From the NCBI GenBank assembly GCA_016937575.1, contig JAFHKN010000002.1:3345001-3409000 (forward strand): 64,000 bases of DNA, given 5' to 3'. Shown one piece after another: positions 27,809-37,124 of this stretch. The notes under the pieces are model-generated. The model saw nothing but the letters and a program-made list of their open reading frames with translations, was not told where the DNA came from and did no database searches. Origin of the DNA: Roseomonas aeriglobus. GTDB lineage: Bacteria > Pseudomonadota > Alphaproteobacteria > Sphingomonadales > Sphingomonadaceae. Each line of letters begins with the position of its first letter. Positions within the stretch are counted from its first letter, which is position 1. The position numbers and the translations under genes were made by a program.

Positions 27809-29143
27809 ATGACCTTCTACACTTCGCTTTCGGGCCTCCAGGCATCGCAGACCGAAATGGCGACGATCTCGCACAACCTCGCCAACGTCTCGACCAACGG
27901 CTTCAAGAAGAGCCGCGTCGAATTCGCCGACGTCATGGCATCCAACGTGTCGGTGTCGCCGACGCAGATGGTGGGTTCGGGTACGGTCGTGAAGGCGGTG
28001 CGCCAGCAGTTCAGCCAGGGCGGGTCGCAGCAGTCGACCAACTCGCTCGACATGCTGATCTCGGGCGAAGGCTTCTTCGCGGTCAAGCCAGATCTCAATT
28101 CGGCGAAGGTGTCGTTCACCCGCAACGGCGCGTTCTTCGTCGATAACGATCGCTTCGTGACCGACGCCAACGGCGGCAAGCTGCAGGTCTATCCGGTCGA
28201 CGGTTCGGGCACGGTCGTCGCGACCGGCCTTGATTCGATGGTCAGCCTGCGCCTGCCTGCGACCAGCGGCGTGCCATCGGCCACGACCTCGGTCGAACTG
28301 TCGATCAACCTGTCCGCCAACGCCTCGATCCCGAAAGACAGCACGCTGTTCGCGGCGGGCACGGGCAAGACCTATGCCTTCGACCGCTTCAACCCGTCGA
28401 CCTACAATAATTCGTCGCAGACGACGATCTACGACGCACTGGGCAACGCCCAGACGATGACGAACTATTACGTGCGCGAAACGGCGTCGTCCGGTCCCGG
28501 CACGACCAGCACCTGGAAGGTCTATACCTTCGTCGGCAGCGATCAATTGTCGTCGGGCGGGGTCAAGGGGCCGATGCTGATGACCTATGACGACAAGGGA
28601 AAGCTGAACAGCGTCGCCAACGCCAATGGCGTCGTCGGCACGCCCTCCAGCCAGGTGAAGTTCGACGGCTTCACGCCCTCGAGCTCGACCACGGCGCAGG
28701 ATGTGACGATCGACTTCGGCGCGGCCACGACGCAGCTGAGCTCGCCCTTCGTCAAGAATTCGGAAATCCAGGACGGTCGCGCGATCGGTCAGATCGAAAG
28801 CGTGACCATCAGCGAATACGGCCTGGTCAGCGCCAGCTTCTCGAACGGCGACACCCAGCCGCTCGGCAAGGTCGCGCTCGCCAATTTCTCGAACCCGTCG
28901 GGTCTGCGCCAGCTGGGCAAGAGCTATTGGTCGGCGACCGGCGTGTCGGGTGAGGCGCGTCTGGGCGAGGCCGGCGCGAACGGCTTCGGCAACCTCAGCA
29001 CCGGCGCCGTCGAACGCTCGAACGTCGACATTACCGAGGAACTGGTCAGCCTGATCGCCGCACAGCGCAACTTCCAGGCGAATGCGAAGAGCCTCGAGAC
29101 CTCGAGCCAGATCTCGCAGACCATCTTCAACATGCGCAGCTGA
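27809..29143 (+). CDS. flgE: Flagellar hook protein FlgE
   Basis: The 444-residue hook subunit has the N-terminal MTFYTSLSGLQASQTEMATIS, SHNLANVSTNGFKKSRVEF, and the C-terminal NVDITEELVSLIAAQRNFQANAK motifs that form the D0 coiled-coil. The central variable domains explain the length compared with rod proteins. AGGAG lies 9 bp before the ATG. Confidence 0.95.
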   Translation: MTFYTSLSGLQASQTEMATISHNLANVSTNGFKKSRVEFADVMASNVSVSPTQMVGSGTVVKAVRQQFSQGGSQQSTNSLDMLISGEGFFAVKPDLNSAKVSFTRNGAFFVDNDRFVTDANGGKLQVYPVDGSGTVVATGLDSMVSLRLPATSGVPSATTSVELSINLSANASIPKDSTLFAAGTGKTYAFDRFNPSTYNNSSQTTIYDALGNAQTMTNYYVRETASSGPGTTSTWKVYTFVGSDQLSSGGVKGPMLMTYDDKGKLNSVANANGVVGTPSSQVKFDGFTPSSSTTAQDVTIDFGAATTQLSSPFVKNSEIQDGRAIGQIESVTISEYGLVSASFSNGDTQPLGKVALANFSNPSGLRQLGKSYWSATGVSGEARLGEAGANGFGNLSTGAVERSNVDITEELVSLIAAQRNFQANAKSLETSSQISQTIFNMRS

Positions 29144-29172
29144 TCCTGCCGGATAGCAAGGGGACGTAACCG

Positions 29173-29922
29173 ATGGACCGGATGGTCTACACCGCCCTCA
29201 CCGGGCTCAAGGGACAGATGTCCGCGCAGGCGTCGATCGCGAACAACATCGCGAACGCGTCGACGACCGGGTACAAGTCCGATCGCCTGGCTTTCCAGCA
29301 GCTGATGCTGAAGGGCGGTGCAGGGCTCGAATCGCGGGCGCCGGTGTCGGAGGAGGTGCTGGACGCCGATCGCCGGGCGGGCACCATCCAGTCCACCGGA
29401 CGCAACCTCGACATCGCCATTCCGGGCCTGTCGTGGATGGTCGTCCAGTCCCCCGACGGCACCGACGCCTATACCCGCCGCGGCGACCTGCAGATCACCG
29501 AATCGGGTGTGCTCCAGACCGGCGACGGACATCCCGTGATGGGGTCGGGGGGCCCCATCACCCTTCCCCCCGCGCAGGACGTGCGGATCGCGGAGGACGG
29601 CACGGTGTCGATCCTGCCGATCGGGGCCGAACCGGGCGCGCCCATGCAGGCGGTCGACCGGATCCGCTTCGGCAATCCCGAAGGTACCCAGACCGTGAAG
29701 GGTCTGGACAATCTGCTGCGGGTGAAGGGCGGCGGCGTGTTGCCCGACGATCTCGACGCCAAGGTCCAGGTCGGTGCGCTCGAAGGGTCGAACGTCAACC
29801 TGACCCAGGCGCTGATCGACATGATCGAGAACCAGCGCAGCTACGAAGTGCAGGCCAATCTGCTGAAGGAAGCCAAGTCGATGGACGAAAGCTCCGCCTC
29901 GCTGATGCGCATTCCCGGCTGA
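29173..29922 (+). CDS. flgF: Flagellar proximal rod protein FlgF
   Basis: The 249-residue product starts MDRMVYTALTGLKGQMSAQA, has IANNIANASTTGYKSDRLAF and the C-terminal motif NVNLTQALIDMIENQRSYEVQANLLKEA. It is followed by flgG, the usual order. A 29-bp gap from flgE holds GGGGAC as RBS. Confidence 0.93.
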   Translation: MDRMVYTALTGLKGQMSAQASIANNIANASTTGYKSDRLAFQQLMLKGGAGLESRAPVSEEVLDADRRAGTIQSTGRNLDIAIPGLSWMVVQSPDGTDAYTRRGDLQITESGVLQTGDGHPVMGSGGPITLPPAQDVRIAEDGTVSILPIGAEPGAPMQAVDRIRFGNPEGTQTVKGLDNLLRVKGGGVLPDDLDAKVQVGALEGSNVNLTQALIDMIENQRSYEVQANLLKEAKSMDESSASLMRIPG

Positions 29923-29953
29923 TCCGGCCGACCGAATTTGAAGGACTGATACG

Positions 29954-30742
29954 ATGGGTTCTGCCGCTCTCCACATCGCCCGTACCGGCATCGACGCGCA
30001 GGATACGCGCATGCGGGTCATCTCGAACAACCTGGCCAACGTGAACACGACCGGGTTCAAGAAGGACCGCGCCGCGTTCGAGACGCTCGCCTATCAGGTC
30101 GTCACTGCGCCTGGATCCGCCAGCACGCAGGAAACGAAATACGCGACCGGCCTCAATCTCGGCACCGGCGTCCGCGTCCAGGGCACCTCGCGGATCAACA
30201 CGCAAGGCTCGCTCCAGACGACCGGCCACAGCCTCGACATGGCGCTGGACGGGGACGGCTATTTCCAGGTCCAGCTGCCCGGTGGCCAGCTCGGCTACAC
30301 CCGCGCCGGTAACTTCAGCCGCTCGGCCGAAGGCATGATGGTCACGTCCGAGGGATACCAGGTGATGCCGGGCATCACGATCCCCGAGGGAACGACCGCG
30401 ATCTCGATCGGTGAAGACGGTACCGTTTCCGCGACGATCCAGGGCCAGACCGAATCGACGCAGGTCGGCCAGATCCAGGTCGCGAGCTTCGCCAACGCCG
30501 CCGGCCTGACCTCGATCGGCGACAATTACCTGATCGAAACGGGCGCGTCGGGCGCCGCCAACCTCGGCATCGCCGGGCAGGACGGCCGCGGCAAGATTCG
30601 CCAGGGCATGCTCGAGGGGTCGAACGTCAACGTCGTCGAGGAACTGGTCGACATGATCGAAACGCAGCGTGCGTACGAGGTCAATTCGAAGATGATCTCC
30701 GCGACCGACGAAATGCTCAAATACGTCAACCAGAATATCTGA
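29954..30742 (+). CDS. flgG: Flagellar distal rod protein FlgG
   Basis: The 262-residue product is of standard FlgG length and has the characteristic N-terminus (ALHIARTGIDAQDTRMRVIS, NNLANVNTTGFKKDRAAFE) and C-terminus (EELVDMIETQRAYEVNSKMI). It forms the distal rod that crosses the P and L rings. GAAGGA precedes the ATG. Confidence 0.95.
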   Translation: MGSAALHIARTGIDAQDTRMRVISNNLANVNTTGFKKDRAAFETLAYQVVTAPGSASTQETKYATGLNLGTGVRVQGTSRINTQGSLQTTGHSLDMALDGDGYFQVQLPGGQLGYTRAGNFSRSAEGMMVTSEGYQVMPGITIPEGTTAISIGEDGTVSATIQGQTESTQVGQIQVASFANAAGLTSIGDNYLIETGASGAANLGIAGQDGRGKIRQGMLEGSNVNVVEELVDMIETQRAYEVNSKMISATDEMLKYVNQNI

Positions 30743-30757
30743 GGCCGATAGACCGTC

Positions 30758-31435
30758 ATGCGTATCCTCTCCGCTCTCGTCCTCACCGCGATCGTCGCGA
30801 CGCCGGCACACGCCGGCATCTTCGGCAAGAAGAAGCCCATCGTGCCGCCCCCCGAATATCGCACGGTCTATGCGCCGCCGCCCCCGGCCACGCCGCCGGC
30901 AAACGGGGCGATCTTCCAGGTCTCGTCCGGGTACGGTGGGCTGTACGAAGGCGCGCGCGCCCGCGCCGTCGGTGATCCGCTGACGATCATCCTGACCGAG
31001 CGGACCCAGGCGTCGAAGTCGGCCGGCAGCAAGCTCGATTCGGGGGGCGGCTTCGGCATCACCCCGCCGTCGACGGGTGTCCTGTCGGCGATCAAGCCGA
31101 CCGATATCGCGACCAGCGGCAACCGCAACTTCAACGGCACCGGCACCGCCGACCAGTCGAACGCGCTGTCGGGCGAGATCAGCGTGACCGTCGCCGAAGT
31201 GCTGCCCAACGGCACGATGATCGTCCAGGGCCAGAAGACGCTGACGCTGAACCGTGGCGACGAGTTCATCCAGATCCGCGGCGTGGTCCGCCCGGCCGAC
31301 ATCGACGCGAACAATCGCGTGCTGTCGACCCGCGTGGCCGACGCGAAGATCGCCTATACCGGCCGCGGCGACGTCCAGCGTGCCAGCCGCCAGGGCTGGC
31401 TCAACCGCTTCTTCCAGACCATCAGCCCGTTCTGA
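30758..31435 (+). CDS. flgH: Flagellar L-ring protein FlgH (no lipobox cysteine)
   Basis: The 225-residue product has FlgH motifs: ARAVGDPLTIILTERTQASKS, LSGEISVTVAEVLPNGTMIVQG, and GVVRPADIDANNRVLSTRVADAKIAYTGRG. In most species FlgH is an outer-membrane lipoprotein; here the signal peptide ends ATPAHAG and the whole protein contains no cysteine, so it should be cut by signal peptidase I and cannot be lipidated. The gene starts 15 bp after flgG, and no alternative start would add a cysteine. Confidence 0.93.
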   Translation: MRILSALVLTAIVATPAHAGIFGKKKPIVPPPEYRTVYAPPPPATPPANGAIFQVSSGYGGLYEGARARAVGDPLTIILTERTQASKSAGSKLDSGGGFGITPPSTGVLSAIKPTDIATSGNRNFNGTGTADQSNALSGEISVTVAEVLPNGTMIVQGQKTLTLNRGDEFIQIRGVVRPADIDANNRVLSTRVADAKIAYTGRGDVQRASRQGWLNRFFQTISPF

Positions 31436-31446
31436 GGATCGCTTCC

Positions 31447-32541
31447 ATGCTTCGTCTTCTCCTCGCCGCGCTGTTCGGTATCCTGATCGCCGGGCCGGCC
31501 CATGCCGATCGCATCAAGGACCTCGGCACGTTCCAGGGCATCCGAACCAACCAGCTGACCGGCTACGGCGTCGTCGTCGGCCTGCCGGGCACGGGTGACG
31601 ACAACCTCGAATATACCGTTCAGTCGATGAAGGGCGTGACGTCGCGGTTCGGCCTGCAGCTGCCGCCGGGCGTCAATCCGGGGCTGAAGAATTCGGCGGT
31701 CGTCATGATCACTGCCGAGCTGCCGGCGTTCGCCAAGCCGGGCCAGAAGCTCGACATCACCGTGTCGGCGATGGGTAAGGCCAAGTCCCTGCGCGGCGGC
31801 ACGCTGATCCTGTCGCCCCTCTTCGGTGCGGACGGTGCGATCTACGCGATGGCGCAGGGCAATCTGGCGGTCGGCGGCCTGGGCGCGGAAGGCGCCGATG
31901 GGTCGAAGGTCGTTGTCAACGTCCCCTCGTCGGGCCGCATTCCCGAAGGCGCGACGGTCGAACGCGCGGTCGACACCGGCTTCGCCAATTCGCCCACGCT
32001 CACGTTCAACCTGACCCAGGCCGATTTCACCACCGCCCAGAACGTCGCCGGTGCGATCAACGCCCGTTTTGGCGCCGGGACTGCCCGTGCGATCGACGGG
32101 GTGTCGATCGCCGTCGCCGCCCCCGCCGGCGCCGACGTTCGTGCGCAGTTGATGAGTGGGATCGAGAACCTGAGTGTCGTGTCTGCGGAGGCGCCGGCAA
32201 AAGTAATTGTAAATGCCCGCACCGGTACGGTCGTTATCAATAGCGCGGTCCGGGTCAGTCCCGCCGCGGTAACACATGGTAAACTAACTGTTCGTATTGA
32301 TGAGAACCAGCGCGTGAGCCAGCCCGCGCCCTTTTCGAAGGGCCAGACGGCGCTGGAGCAGAAGAGCGGTGTGTCAGTCGAGGAAGAAAAGCGCCCGATG
32401 TTCCTGTTCGAGCCCGGACCCAAGCTGGCCGATGTGGTCAACGCGGTGAACGCCATCGGGGCGTCGCCGGCGGACCTGGTCGCCATCCTGGAAGCGCTGA
32501 AACAGGCCGGCGCGCTGAAGGCGGAGCTGATCGTCCTGTGA
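31447..32541 (+). CDS. flgI: Flagellar P-ring protein FlgI
   Basis: The 364-residue product has a signal peptide (MLRLLLAALFGILIAGPAHA) and standard FlgI motifs (RIKDLGTFQGIRTNQLTGYG, VVGLPGTGDDNLEYTVQSM, GVNPGLKNSAVVMITAELP). FlgI assembles in the peptidoglycan layer with FlgA. It overlaps flgJ by 4 bp (GTGA). The ending LVAILEALKQAGALKAELIVL is typical. Confidence 0.95.
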   Translation: MLRLLLAALFGILIAGPAHADRIKDLGTFQGIRTNQLTGYGVVVGLPGTGDDNLEYTVQSMKGVTSRFGLQLPPGVNPGLKNSAVVMITAELPAFAKPGQKLDITVSAMGKAKSLRGGTLILSPLFGADGAIYAMAQGNLAVGGLGAEGADGSKVVVNVPSSGRIPEGATVERAVDTGFANSPTLTFNLTQADFTTAQNVAGAINARFGAGTARAIDGVSIAVAAPAGADVRAQLMSGIENLSVVSAEAPAKVIVNARTGTVVINSAVRVSPAAVTHGKLTVRIDENQRVSQPAPFSKGQTALEQKSGVSVEEEKRPMFLFEPGPKLADVVNAVNAIGASPADLVAILEALKQAGALKAELIVL

Positions 32542-32897
32542 CGCAGATCCCCGCCTCGACCCCAGGCATCCTGGGCGGCATCACCGGTATCACCAGTACG
32601 GCCGGCGGCGCGTCGAACGACACGTCACGCCTGAAATCGGACGAGAATCTCGCCGCGGCCGGCCAGCGCTTCGAGGCGATCTTCACCGGCATGATGCTGA
32701 AGTCGATGCGGTCGGCGAAACTGTCGGACGGCCTGTTCGACAACAAGGCGTCGGAACAGTTCCGCGACATGTTCGACGGCAAGCTGACCGAAAGCATGGC
32801 GCAGCATTCGCCGATGGGCATCGCCAAGGCGATGACCGAATTTCTCGCGAAGTCGAAAGCGGCCGAAGCGGCCGGTGATGGGGGCGGCGCGACATGA
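32538..32897 (+). CDS. flgJ: Rod-binding protein FlgJ (rod domain only)
   Basis: The 119-residue product starts at GTG 32538 and has the rod-binding domain only (AGQRFEAIFTGMMLKSMRSAKLSDGLFDNKASEQFRDMFDGKL). The C-terminal muramidase domain of enterobacterial FlgJ is absent, as in many alphaproteobacteria; the SltF-like enzyme at 22562 probably supplies that activity. It overlaps flgI and flgK by 4 bp each. Confidence 0.92.
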   Translation: MTQIPASTPGILGGITGITSTAGGASNDTSRLKSDENLAAAGQRFEAIFTGMMLKSMRSAKLSDGLFDNKASEQFRDMFDGKLTESMAQHSPMGIAKAMTEFLAKSKAAEAAGDGGGAT

Positions 32898-34252
32898 CCG
32901 ACCTGCTGAGCATCGCCGTCACCGGCGTCCGCGCCTATCAGACCGCGCTGTCGACGACATCGGAAAACATCGCTAACGCCGCGACGCCGGGCTATTCACG
33001 CCGCGCCCCGGTGATCGAGGAATTTCGCACCAGCGGCGTTGCGGGTCTCGGCCAGACGACGCTGCTTTCGGGTGGCGGCGTTCGCATTGCCGGCGTCTCG
33101 CGCGCGGCTGACGATTTCCGATCGGCCCAGGCGCGCACGACCGGGTCCGACGTCGCCCGGTCCCAGGCCTCGGTCGGCTGGATCGACCGGATCGAAGGCG
33201 CACTGGCGGGCAATCAGCTGTCCGACCGCTTCACGACCTTTTTCGCATCGGCCAAGAACGTGGCCGCCGACCCTTCCGCGACCGCGCCGCGGACCGTGTT
33301 CCTGGAAGACGCCCGGTCGCTCGCCGCCGGCTTCGCCAGTACCGGCCGGGCACTCGCCGGTGCGGCCGACGAGCTCGCCGGCCAGGGCCGCGATATGGCG
33401 GCGCAACTCACCGACCTCAGCAATTCGATGGCGCGCATCAACCAGGGGCTGACCCGGGCCGCCGACGGATCGTCGGCGCGCGTCCAGCTGCTCGACGAGC
33501 GCGACCGGACGCTGGAGGCGATGAGCGCGCTGGTCGACATCGACGCGAAGTTCGACGCCTTCGGTCGTGCGACGGTGCGCGCCGGCGGAACTGCCGGCCC
33601 GGTGCTGGCGGACGTCGAGAGGGGTGCGATCGTCAGCTTCGTCACGAACGACGCCGGTGAAGCCGCGATCGCGGTCACCAGTTCCAGCCAGTCCTACAAG
33701 GTGCCCGCGACCGGCGGCGCGATGGCGGGGCTGGTCGACGGCGCGCTGAACATCGCGGCTGCGCGTGAACGGCTGAATGCGATGGCGACCGACTTCGTCG
33801 CGGGCATGAAGGCTTGGCAGGAAGGCGGCAAGACGCTGACCGGCACCGCCGGCACGCAGATCTTCCAGGTCATGCCGGTCGGCGCGGCGCCAACCGAAAT
33901 TTCGGTCGTGGTGAACGACCCCGCGGGCGTCGCTGCCGCATATGGCACCGAGGGTGCGCGCGGCAACGGCAACATCACCCGCCTGACCGAGCTTCGTTCG
34001 ACCGCCGGCTGGGAAGCCAAGTTCGACGACATGACCACCGAAAACGCCGCGCTGCTGAAGACCCGGCGGGCGGTCGTCGAGGCACAGAGCGCGATCCATA
34101 GCTCCGCCGTCGGTGCGCGCGACGAAATGACCGGCGTCGACCTCGACGAAGAAGCCGTCAACCTCATCCGTTTCCAGCAGGCCTATCAGGCGTCGAGCCG
34201 CGTCATCCAGGTGGCGCGCGAAGTCCTGCAGACGATGTTCGACATCCTTTAA
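32894..34252 (+). CDS. flgK: Hook-associated protein 1, FlgK
   Basis: The 452-residue product has the N-terminal GVRAYQTALSTTSENIANAATPGYSRR and the C-terminal VDLDEEAVNLIRFQQAYQASSRVIQVAREVLQTMFDIL motifs. It joins hook to filament with FlgL; FlgN (23546) is its likely chaperone. It starts inside the flgJ stop (ATGA). Confidence 0.94.
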   Translation: MTDLLSIAVTGVRAYQTALSTTSENIANAATPGYSRRAPVIEEFRTSGVAGLGQTTLLSGGGVRIAGVSRAADDFRSAQARTTGSDVARSQASVGWIDRIEGALAGNQLSDRFTTFFASAKNVAADPSATAPRTVFLEDARSLAAGFASTGRALAGAADELAGQGRDMAAQLTDLSNSMARINQGLTRAADGSSARVQLLDERDRTLEAMSALVDIDAKFDAFGRATVRAGGTAGPVLADVERGAIVSFVTNDAGEAAIAVTSSSQSYKVPATGGAMAGLVDGALNIAAARERLNAMATDFVAGMKAWQEGGKTLTGTAGTQIFQVMPVGAAPTEISVVVNDPAGVAAAYGTEGARGNGNITRLTELRSTAGWEAKFDDMTTENAALLKTRRAVVEAQSAIHSSAVGARDEMTGVDLDEEAVNLIRFQQAYQASSRVIQVAREVLQTMFDIL

Positions 34253-34263
34253 GGGCCCAGCCG

Positions 34264-35184
34264 ATGCGCGTCGCGACCTCCCTCCAATATGATCGGCTCC
34301 GCGACCGCATGAGTGCGCTGAGCACCAAGGCCGATTCGCTCAACAATCAGCTGGCGACGACGAAGCGCATCTCGACGCCGTCGGACGACGCCGCCGGCTA
34401 TCGCGCGTTGACCGCGTTGAAGCGCGCGGGGGCGAATTCGGATGCCGAACTGAAGAACGTCGATCTCGCGACCTCGCTGCTCGATTCGTCCTCGACCGCC
34501 CTCGCCAGCGTCGAATCGCAGCTCAGTCGCGTCCAGGCGATCGCGATTTCCGCGGGCAGCGCGACGCTGAGTGTGGAGCAACGCAAGGCGCTGTCGGCCG
34601 AAGTCGATGTCATCCTCGACGATCTCGTGCGCGTCGCGAACACCACCGACGCGCGTGGCACGCCCCTGTTTTCCGGCGACAGCGTCGCGACGCCCTATGT
34701 CATCACGCCGGCCGGCGCGAGCGCGGCGACAGGAACGGTGAGCTTCACCGGCAGCGGCGAGGCCGGCCAGATCCCGATCGGCGACGGCCGCACGATCGCC
34801 GCGACCAGCAGCGGCGCCAATATCTTCGGCAACATCCCGCTGAAGGCCGGTGGCACGGGCGACATGTTCTCGATCGTCAAGGCGCTGTCGGACAAGTTGA
34901 AATCGGGCGCGCCGGTGACCGACGACAGCGTCGACATTCAGGCGGCGATGACGTCCGTCGTCAATGCGCAGACCTCGATCGGTGCCCGCGGCGCGCGACT
35001 GGAGCTCGAAAAGGCTCGGCTGGAAGATCTGGCGCTGACCCGGGAGGCCGATCGGTCGTCGATCGAGGATGCCGATATTCCGGCGACCATCACCGAACTG
35101 AAGAAGGTCATGACCGTGCTCGACGCGACGCAGGCGAGCTTCGGCAAGCTGACGTCGCTCAGCCTGTTCAACTATCTGCGCTGA
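34264..35184 (+). CDS. flgL: Hook-associated protein 3, FlgL (flagellin-like)
   Basis: The 306-residue product has a flagellin-type N-terminus (MRVATSLQYDRLRDRMSALS, KRISTPSDDAAGYRALTAL) and C-terminus (DIPATITELKKVMTVLDATQASFGKL). At this length and position after flgK it is FlgL rather than flagellin. It is the last gene of the flgB operon; the next 158 bp (35185-35342) hold the motA promoter and no gene. Confidence 0.93.
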   Translation: MRVATSLQYDRLRDRMSALSTKADSLNNQLATTKRISTPSDDAAGYRALTALKRAGANSDAELKNVDLATSLLDSSSTALASVESQLSRVQAIAISAGSATLSVEQRKALSAEVDVILDDLVRVANTTDARGTPLFSGDSVATPYVITPAGASAATGTVSFTGSGEAGQIPIGDGRTIAATSSGANIFGNIPLKAGGTGDMFSIVKALSDKLKSGAPVTDDSVDIQAAMTSVVNAQTSIGARGARLELEKARLEDLALTREADRSSIEDADIPATITELKKVMTVLDATQASFGKLTSLSLFNYLR

Positions 35185-35224
35185 TCGCGACCGAACCGGG
35201 CGACTGGACGGTCCTCTCGCTCAT

Positions 35225-35251
35225 TAAGTACAACTTCGGTCAGGTCGTTAA
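35225..35251 (+). promoter_or_regulatory. Sigma28-like promoter of motA-motB
   Basis: TAAG (35225-35228), 15-bp spacer, GTCGTTAA (35244-35251), against the FliA consensus TAAA-N15-GCCGATAA: one mismatch at -35 and two at -10, with exact spacing. It lies 91 bp before motA. Confidence 0.55.
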
Positions 35252-35342
35252 CCAAATCCCCACCTCCCCTTGCGACAAGGGATGCGAGAATCGCCGGCAG
35301 GTCCCTCGCGATAGCCGGACGTCCAAGGGGAAGTCGTAAGTC

Positions 35343-36206
35343 ATGTTTGTCGCCATCGGCCTCGTGGTCCTGCTCGCCATGGTGTTCGGCGGTTTCGCCA
35401 TCACCGGCGGTGCCCTCGGCCCCGTTCTGCATGCCGTGCCGCACGAAATGCTCATTATCGGCGGTGCTGCGATGGGCGCGCTCATCATCGGCAATTCCGG
35501 CAAGGAACTGAAGGCGGTCGGCGGTGCGCTCGGCAAGGTCTTCAAGGGGCCGAAGTACAAGAAGCAGGACTATCTCGACACGATCTTCCTCGTCAGCAAG
35601 CTGATGAAGATGCTGCGCGTGGACGGGCCGATCGCGCTGGAACCGCATGTCGAGGATCCAAAGTCGTCCTCCGTCTTTTCCGAATATCCCCGGCTGCTGG
35701 CCGACCATACGCTGGTCAACCTGATCGCCGACACGCTGCGCCTGGTCGTGGTGTCGTCGGGCACGCTCGACGTCCATGCGGTCGAGGAGGTGATGGACAA
35801 TGCGATCAAGACACACCACCACGAGATCCAGGGGCCGCAAGGTACGCTGACGTCGCTGGGCGACGCGCTTCCCGCCCTCGGCATCGTCGCGGCGGTGCTC
35901 GGCGTGGTGAAGACGATGGGCTCGATCGACAAGCCGCCGTCGATCCTGGGCGGCATGATCGGTTCGGCACTCGTCGGCACCTTCCTCGGCGTGTTGCTCG
36001 CGTACGGGATCGTCGGCCCGCTCGCCAACCGGTTGCAGCAGGTGATCGACGCCGATTCGGCAATCTACCACGTCGTGAAGCAGATCATCATCGCCTCGCT
36101 CCACGGCCACCCGCAGCCGCTGGTGATCGAGGCCGCACGATCGGGCATCGCGCACGCCAACCAGCCCGGCTTCGGCGAAGTCTTCGACGGCCTGCGCGGG
36201 CGTTAA
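35343..36206 (+). CDS. motA: Flagellar motor stator protein MotA
   Basis: The 287-residue product is of the long MotA type with four membrane segments, including LPALGIVAAVLGVVKTM and LVGTFLGVLLAYGIVGPLANRL that carry the conserved stator prolines, and a cytoplasmic loop containing YPRLLADHTLVNLIADTLRL. With MotB it conducts protons and turns the rotor. A sigma28-like promoter precedes it, and motB starts 3 bp after its stop. Confidence 0.95.
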   Translation: MFVAIGLVVLLAMVFGGFAITGGALGPVLHAVPHEMLIIGGAAMGALIIGNSGKELKAVGGALGKVFKGPKYKKQDYLDTIFLVSKLMKMLRVDGPIALEPHVEDPKSSSVFSEYPRLLADHTLVNLIADTLRLVVVSSGTLDVHAVEEVMDNAIKTHHHEIQGPQGTLTSLGDALPALGIVAAVLGVVKTMGSIDKPPSILGGMIGSALVGTFLGVLLAYGIVGPLANRLQQVIDADSAIYHVVKQIIIASLHGHPQPLVIEAARSGIAHANQPGFGEVFDGLRGR

Positions 36207-36209
36207 GCA

Positions 36210-37121
36210 ATGGCTGCCGCCCGCGCTCCTCACGGCAACAACCAGCCGCCCAAGATCGTCATCGTCAAGAAGATCATCGCCGATGGCCATGGCGGCCATC
36301 ATGGCGGTGCGTGGAAAGTCGCCTATGCCGACTTCGTGACGGCAATGATGGCGTTCTTCCTGCTGCTCTGGATTCTGGGCGCGACGACCGAAAAGCAGCG
36401 CAAGTCGATTGCCGACTATTTCACGCCGACGATCGTCGACATCAAGATGCAGAAATCGGCGGGCTCGAACGGCCTGTTCGGCGGGTCGTCGATCACCGAC
36501 AAGGATAATTATCCGCACAAGGCCCAGCAGACGGGAACGCGGTCGCTGACGATCCCGGCCGATTCGTCGGGCGGGACGCGCGAAGGCACCGGCGACAAGG
36601 GCTCGCTGCGCAATCCCACGCAGACCAGCGAAGACAAAGCCAATTTCGAGAAGATGAAGCGCCAGGTCGAACAACAGATCGCGGCCAGCCCCAAGCTCGC
36701 GAAGCTCGGCCGGCACGTCCGCTTCTCGATGACTCGCGACGGGCTGCGGATCGATCTGGTCGACGATGCCGATTATTCGATGTTCGCGACCGGTACGACC
36801 GCCTTGGTGCCCGAAGCCTCGACTCTGATCGGCCTGGTCGCCGATGCCATCAAGGCGACGCCCAATCCGATCATGATCCGCGGCCATACCGATGCCCTGC
36901 AATTCGGCAGCCGCCGGGGCATGAACAACTGGACGCTGTCGTCCGGCCGCGCGGAGGCCACCCGCCGTCGCCTGGCGATGGGCGGGGTGCCCGAGGGACG
37001 GTTCGAGCGGATCGAAGGCGTCGCCGACCGCGAGCCGATGATCGCCGACAACGTCACCGACCCGCGCAACCGCCGCGTTGCGATCACCCTGCTCTACCGC
37101 CGCGGCAAGTTCGGCGAATAA
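36210..37121 (+). CDS. motB: Flagellar motor stator protein MotB
   Basis: The 303-residue product has a basic, His-rich N-terminus (DGHGGHHGGAWK), one membrane helix with the proton-binding Asp41 (AYADFVTAMMAFFLLLW), and an OmpA-like peptidoglycan-binding domain (MIRGHTDALQF, LSSGRAEATRRRL, DPRNRRVAITLLYR). It anchors the stator to the cell wall. Its full-length form contrasts with the short MotB-like protein at 24795. The stop is 3 bp from that of the convergent thioesterase. Confidence 0.95.
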   Translation: MAAARAPHGNNQPPKIVIVKKIIADGHGGHHGGAWKVAYADFVTAMMAFFLLLWILGATTEKQRKSIADYFTPTIVDIKMQKSAGSNGLFGGSSITDKDNYPHKAQQTGTRSLTIPADSSGGTREGTGDKGSLRNPTQTSEDKANFEKMKRQVEQQIAASPKLAKLGRHVRFSMTRDGLRIDLVDDADYSMFATGTTALVPEASTLIGLVADAIKATPNPIMIRGHTDALQFGSRRGMNNWTLSSGRAEATRRRLAMGGVPEGRFERIEGVADREPMIADNVTDPRNRRVAITLLYRRGKFGE

Positions 37122-37124
37122 GCT

